A DNA stretch of 64,000 nucleotides from Paramecium sonneborni (taxonomy: Eukaryota; Ciliophora; Oligohymenophorea; Peniculida; Parameciidae): NCBI GenBank assembly GCA_905182985.1, contig CAJJDN010000155.1, positions 62,001-126,000 on the forward strand, written 5' to 3'. The notes under the pieces are model-generated. The model was not told where the DNA came from. It did not search any database and was given only the letters and a program-made list of their open reading frames with translations. Numbering within the stretch: position 1 is the first letter of the stretch; each line of letters opens with the position of its first letter. A program made the position numbers and the translations under genes. Of this stretch, positions 60,077 through 64,000 are shown one piece after another.

Positions 60077-60616
60077 AGCATATTATTTGTTATATTTTTT
60101 GGTTTAAATAGATTATTAAATCAATGTGTATAAATATATTTAGAAAAAATAACAATTTAAAGAAGGAAATGTGTAATGAATTAATTTATTACATATTAAT
60201 AAGTAATAGAAAATATATCTATTATTAATTAAAAATAAAGATAAATAATAAAGAGATGGTAAGATCGTTGTTAAAAGAAACCAAAAGGAAATAGAAACAG
60301 ATTTTGATTATTGATTCATTAAATATTAAACATTAAATAAAGATATTATATAGATGAACTCGAATGGATGTTTAAATTGTAATATATTTGTATAATAAAG
60401 AGATCTAATAGATAGGATGTAGAAATTTAAATTTTCGTATGAAGCTATCTAAAAAAATATAAACTTTAGTATAAAGCTATCTAGACAAAGTTTGAATATA
60501 AATTTTATTTAGATATTTTATAAAAAAATGTTAAATACTATATGATTAACATTTAAAATTGATTATTTAAGCATAAAAGTTATTGTCTTAATTAAATATT
60601 AAAAATAATGTAATAA
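60077..60616. other. AT-rich intergenic region
   Basis: No supported gene. It contains two related copies of the phrase TATGAAGCTATCTA / TATAAAGCTATCTA about 30 bases apart (near 60440-60485). Confidence 0.45.
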
Positions 60617-62264
60617 ATGGAGATTGAAAAAAAATTCAGTCAATGTGGTGATTATAATATACTGGAGACCTTAGGATCAGGATATCATGCGAAGTAATTA
60701 GTATTTAAAAGAGTATAGGGTAAAATTGGGTGAGAAGAATGGATTAAAGGTGGCTATAAAGATATTCAAGAAAGACCATGATACAGCTTAGAATATCAAA
60801 GCACTTACTAATGAAATCTTAATACTATAAAAATTGAATCATCCAAATTTAGTGAATTTGATAGAATTCAGCAATGCTTTACCATATAGGGTAAAAATTG
60901 ATAAATATTTAAATAGAGAAAAAATGGTAAAATAGAGTAACGTGTATGCATAATATTGGAATTAGCTTAAGGTGGAGAACTTTTTGAATATATTTCTTTA
61001 TCAGGAAGATTTTCTCAAGAAGTTTCTAGATTTTACTTTAAATAATTATTGGATGCAATGGTCTATATGACAGACAAAGGAATATGTCATAGAGATTTGA
61101 AATTGGAGAATATCTTATTGGATGAATAATTCAATCTGAAAGTGGCAGATTTTGGATTTGCTAAAGTAATGGAGGCAGCAAAGTTAAAAACGAATCTTGG
61201 AACCCCTGGTATAATAAATAATAATAATATATAGGTTATATGGCACCAGAGATTGTCGCTAAGAAAGAATATAATGGAACTAAAGCAGATATATTTTCTG
61301 CAGGTGTAATATTATTTATACTTCATGCTGGGTCACCTCCATTTTCTCAAGCTTCTGAAAAGGATTCCTACTTCAGATTATTACTTACTAATAAATAAGA
61401 TTAATTTTGGAACTACCATTTGAGATATAAAGGTGGAAATCCTGAATTCTTCCCTTAAGATTTTAGGTATTTTTAAATTCTTATTATTAAGAAATCTTAT
61501 TAATGGAATGTTAGCTCCAAATCCTGATTAAAGATTCACTCTAGAATAATGTTTAAAACATCCATGGACTTTAGGATAAACTGCTACTCTTCAATAAATT
61601 TAAGGTGAATTCAAAAAAAGATATGAAAGAGTTTAAGCTGATATTTTAGCTTCTAAAATGAAAAAGCAAGCTTAAAAGAATAATAATAATCAATAAAGTA
61701 TTTATATTTTAAGATTTATTAATAGAAGGAGCTATAGGTGTTTTTAGAGCTATTGTTGGAGAATGTGATGAAGAAGATTTTACATAAGTCATTTAAAAAT
61801 ATAACTTAACATTTGATGAGAAAAGATAAATTACTCCTGGTAAAGACACTGGATTGACCAATGATTTATTACTCTGTTAAGATCCAAAGTTTATACTCTG
61901 TTATTTATTGAAATATTGTAAGAAATTCAATGCAACTGTTGATAAAATTCATGAATCTAAATATAAAGTAATTATTTAATTTTATTTTTAGATTAATTTC
62001 TTAGAAGAAGAAGTAAAAGAAGTTTAAGAAGAAGAAAATTAAGAAGAAGATTAAGAAGAAGTTTAAGAATAAGAAGAGGAAGAAGTTCAAGAAAAATTAA
62101 ATTTCTCTATTGAACTTGTAGATTATGATAACGAATTAATTAAATTGAATGTCAACAGATTGTCAGGAAATTATTTCTAATTCAAATAAATCTATTCGAG
62201 AATCAAATAAGTTATTAGTTTGATTTACAATCCACCCTTGAATCAATAAGTTTAATAATAATGA
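60617..62264 (+). CDS. CAMK/CHK1-like Ser/Thr protein kinase with acidic C-terminal region
   Basis: Six introns (25, 26, 26, 25, 28, 24 nt) give 498 codons (497 residues), ATG at 60617 and TGA at 62262-62264. All catalytic elements are present: [16 protein letters not shown] (Lys40), [45 protein letters not shown], and HPW in the C-lobe end. This is the CAMK/AMPK-like branch. The tail has a polyacidic Glu/Gln run (EEEVKEVQEEENQEEDQEE), then [33 protein letters not shown] (read in two parts, about residues 450-485), which resembles a KA1-type domain as found in CHK1 and MARK kinases. The KA1 label is inference. A 24-nt intron before the acidic run is a multiple of three. Confidence 0.88.
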
Positions 62265-62323
62265 AAGTTATCAATCAAAAATTAAATCATTTATAATAAT
62301 AACAATTTAAATCAAAATTTAAA

Positions 62324-63959
62324 TCATCGATAATAATAAGAATTTAAATCAAAATCTTCATCATCATCATCATCTATTATTGCTCGTTATGCTCTTTTTG
62401 GTTTTATAGACTATATAGATTTCTAAAGAGATTTATTATTTTATAACTCTATCTAATCTGCTTATTCTATTAATTTCTCTTTCTATCTTTCTATTATTTT
62501 ATTTTGTTAAATCAAAACTCGCCAATATATTATTAATACATATGCATAATCACAATTCTAAACTTCCTATAAATCTTAACCTAAATTTTTATAATAATAA
62601 AATAAAGGTACTAATCATTATATATTAAAATATCATACTTTTTTTGTCTCTATAATTATCTGGAATTTCATCATCATTATCAAAATCATAAAATCTACTC
62701 CTAAATTATCCAATCCTACTCAGAAATGAATAAATATAGTCTTATTGTTTGCCTTCTCTTAATTCTTCTCTCCAAATATTTCTATTAACTGGATATGTCC
62801 AATTTAACTTCAAATATTATCGAAAAAATAATGTTATTTTTTCTTCTATTTCCAATATCATATTTGTTAGAATTTCATCTAAATTATTAACCTCTTAACA
62901 AAATATTAAATAATTTGGATTTCCATCTTCCTTTTTATATTGACTTAAACCATATTAATCTAATTAAAACGCTATTTTTTAATTAAGTTGAACTTATCTC
63001 TTATCCTAACTAAATTATTCACCTTCTAAAGATTCTTTCAATTTATTATCTTCTAATTTGTTTATAAACTCATAAATCTCAGCTCCATAAATTAAACTAA
63101 AAGTCTTATTTACTTTTATTAAAATATAATCAGGCATTGCTAAAATTATCCAAACACAACATTCTTTATCTCTATATATTATTTTCATCGAATTTACACC
63201 AAATTTTTGTAGTTCTTAAACATCTGTATCAATCAAATTATTTAATTTAAATATCCTTTCATTTAGCGACTCTTTTTCTTTTTCAATTTCCTTTATCCTC
63301 TTCTTATGTGATATACCTTATTGTCTTCTACTCTATATCTTTCTTTCTTCAGTAATTATTTCTTCTTATTAACCATATAATTCATGAAGTTCTTCTTACC
63401 ATTATTTTTTTGATTCCTATTTCTTTTCTTTTACAATTCCTTTTTAAAATAACTGTATTTTATTTTATATTACACCATTAAACCATTTACTTTAAAAAGC
63501 TAATATATTAACAATAAATATTAAGATCTCTATTTTGCTTTCAAAATCTAATTCATGAAATAATTCATCTGGAATAGTTATTGCATCTGTAATTTTATGA
63601 TGTTCTATTAAAAATCTTAATATATTTGTCATCTCATTATAAATCAAACATTAACGTATACATCGACTAAATTATTTATGTAATATACTTGTGATTCATC
63701 AATAATTATATATAAGGATGATGTATATCATTTAAATGCACTTCCAAATAAAAGCAAACTAAATATTCAATCAAAAATGCTTTTTCATTATTCAGCTAAA
63801 TTTTGAGTTTAATTTCAATACCAAACACTAGTAGATATCATCAAAAGTAAATTTTATTTACAGATTCAATTCTTTTGTCTTGAAAAAGGTGTATATTCTA
63901 ACTACTTATTCTACTTATTAGTATTAAGGTAAGTTTAATTCATCTATTAGTTTTTGCAT
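62324..63959 (-). CDS. DDT-domain-like chromatin protein
   Basis: ATG at 63957-63959; introns of 26, 22 and 28 nt give exactly 520 codons (519 residues) to TGA at 62324-62326. The frame is open to the window edge upstream, so an earlier start is possible. The N-terminal 150 residues read like a DDT domain: QVVRIYTFFKTKEL, FTFDDIYQCLLNNE, FLIEYLVCFYLEVHL, FLIEHHKITDAITIPDEL. A basic coiled segment follows (ISHKKRIKEIEKEKESLNER), then a WHIM-like region with DKECCVWIILAMPDYILI. The C-terminus is acidic (IIDDDDDEDFDLNSY). DDT/WHIM proteins partner ISWI remodelers. The match is by pattern only. Confidence 0.55.
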
Positions 63960-64000
63960 TAAATTTAAATTTTCAATTAATAATAATAAAGTAATCCATT

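Overview
The window is macronuclear DNA of a ciliate, most likely a Paramecium species. Three things point there. TAA and TAG lie in frame throughout conserved genes and are read as glutamine, while every gene ends in TGA. Genes are cut by very small GT...AG introns, mostly 22-29 bases. The DNA is very AT-rich with short intergenic gaps. Standard-code ORF calling breaks nearly every gene here, so the gene models were built by reading both strands with the ciliate code and excising tiny introns; most models were checked by summing exon lengths to whole codons.

Layout. 1-10.5 kb: most of a giant HYDIN-type ciliary central-apparatus protein. 10.5-16.7 kb: a roughly 2,000-residue cysteine-rich surface protein on the minus strand. 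17-21 kb: two unrecognised genes, a STE20-like pseudokinase and a small leucine-rich-repeat protein. 21.8-26.1 kb: a second Paramecium-surface-antigen (PSA)-type gene, interrupted by a 472-N gap and by a falsely repeated 1.5 kb. 26-35 kb: a Myb/SANT protein, tRNA-Val(UAC), a membrane-anchored orphan, PRKRIP1, two box C/D snoRNA candidates (one U43-like), mago nashi, casein kinase 1 and an HMG-box protein. 36-46 kb: a secreted modular protein related to the 5' part of the gene at 10.5-16.7 kb, a coiled-coil protein, a possible myristoylated orphan, and a third PSA-type gene with a GPI-like tail. 46-57.5 kb: several orphans, a conserved coiled-coil protein, a BAH-PHD histone reader, a membrane protein and a ZSWIM2-type E3 ligase. 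57.6-64 kb: a membrane-anchored pepsin-like protease, a CAMK-like kinase with an acidic tail, and a DDT-domain-like protein.

Themes. Three PSA-type genes plus one gene sharing only the non-PSA modules make this scaffold rich in surface/secreted cysteine-rich proteins. HYDIN and ZSWIM2 belong to cilium/axoneme biology. PRKRIP1, mago and a U43-like snoRNA sit together as an RNA-processing cluster. Myb, HMG-box, BAH-PHD and DDT proteins are nuclear.

Assembly caution. Three exact duplications of 1,530, 2,059 and 1,130 bp each abut an N or N-run. They look like unmerged contig overlaps, not biology. They duplicate the tRNA, the membrane orphan, PRKRIP1 and the protease, and the true locus is about 5.2 kb shorter. 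Several otherwise clean genes also need one extra base in a short A/T run, which suggests homopolymer length errors.
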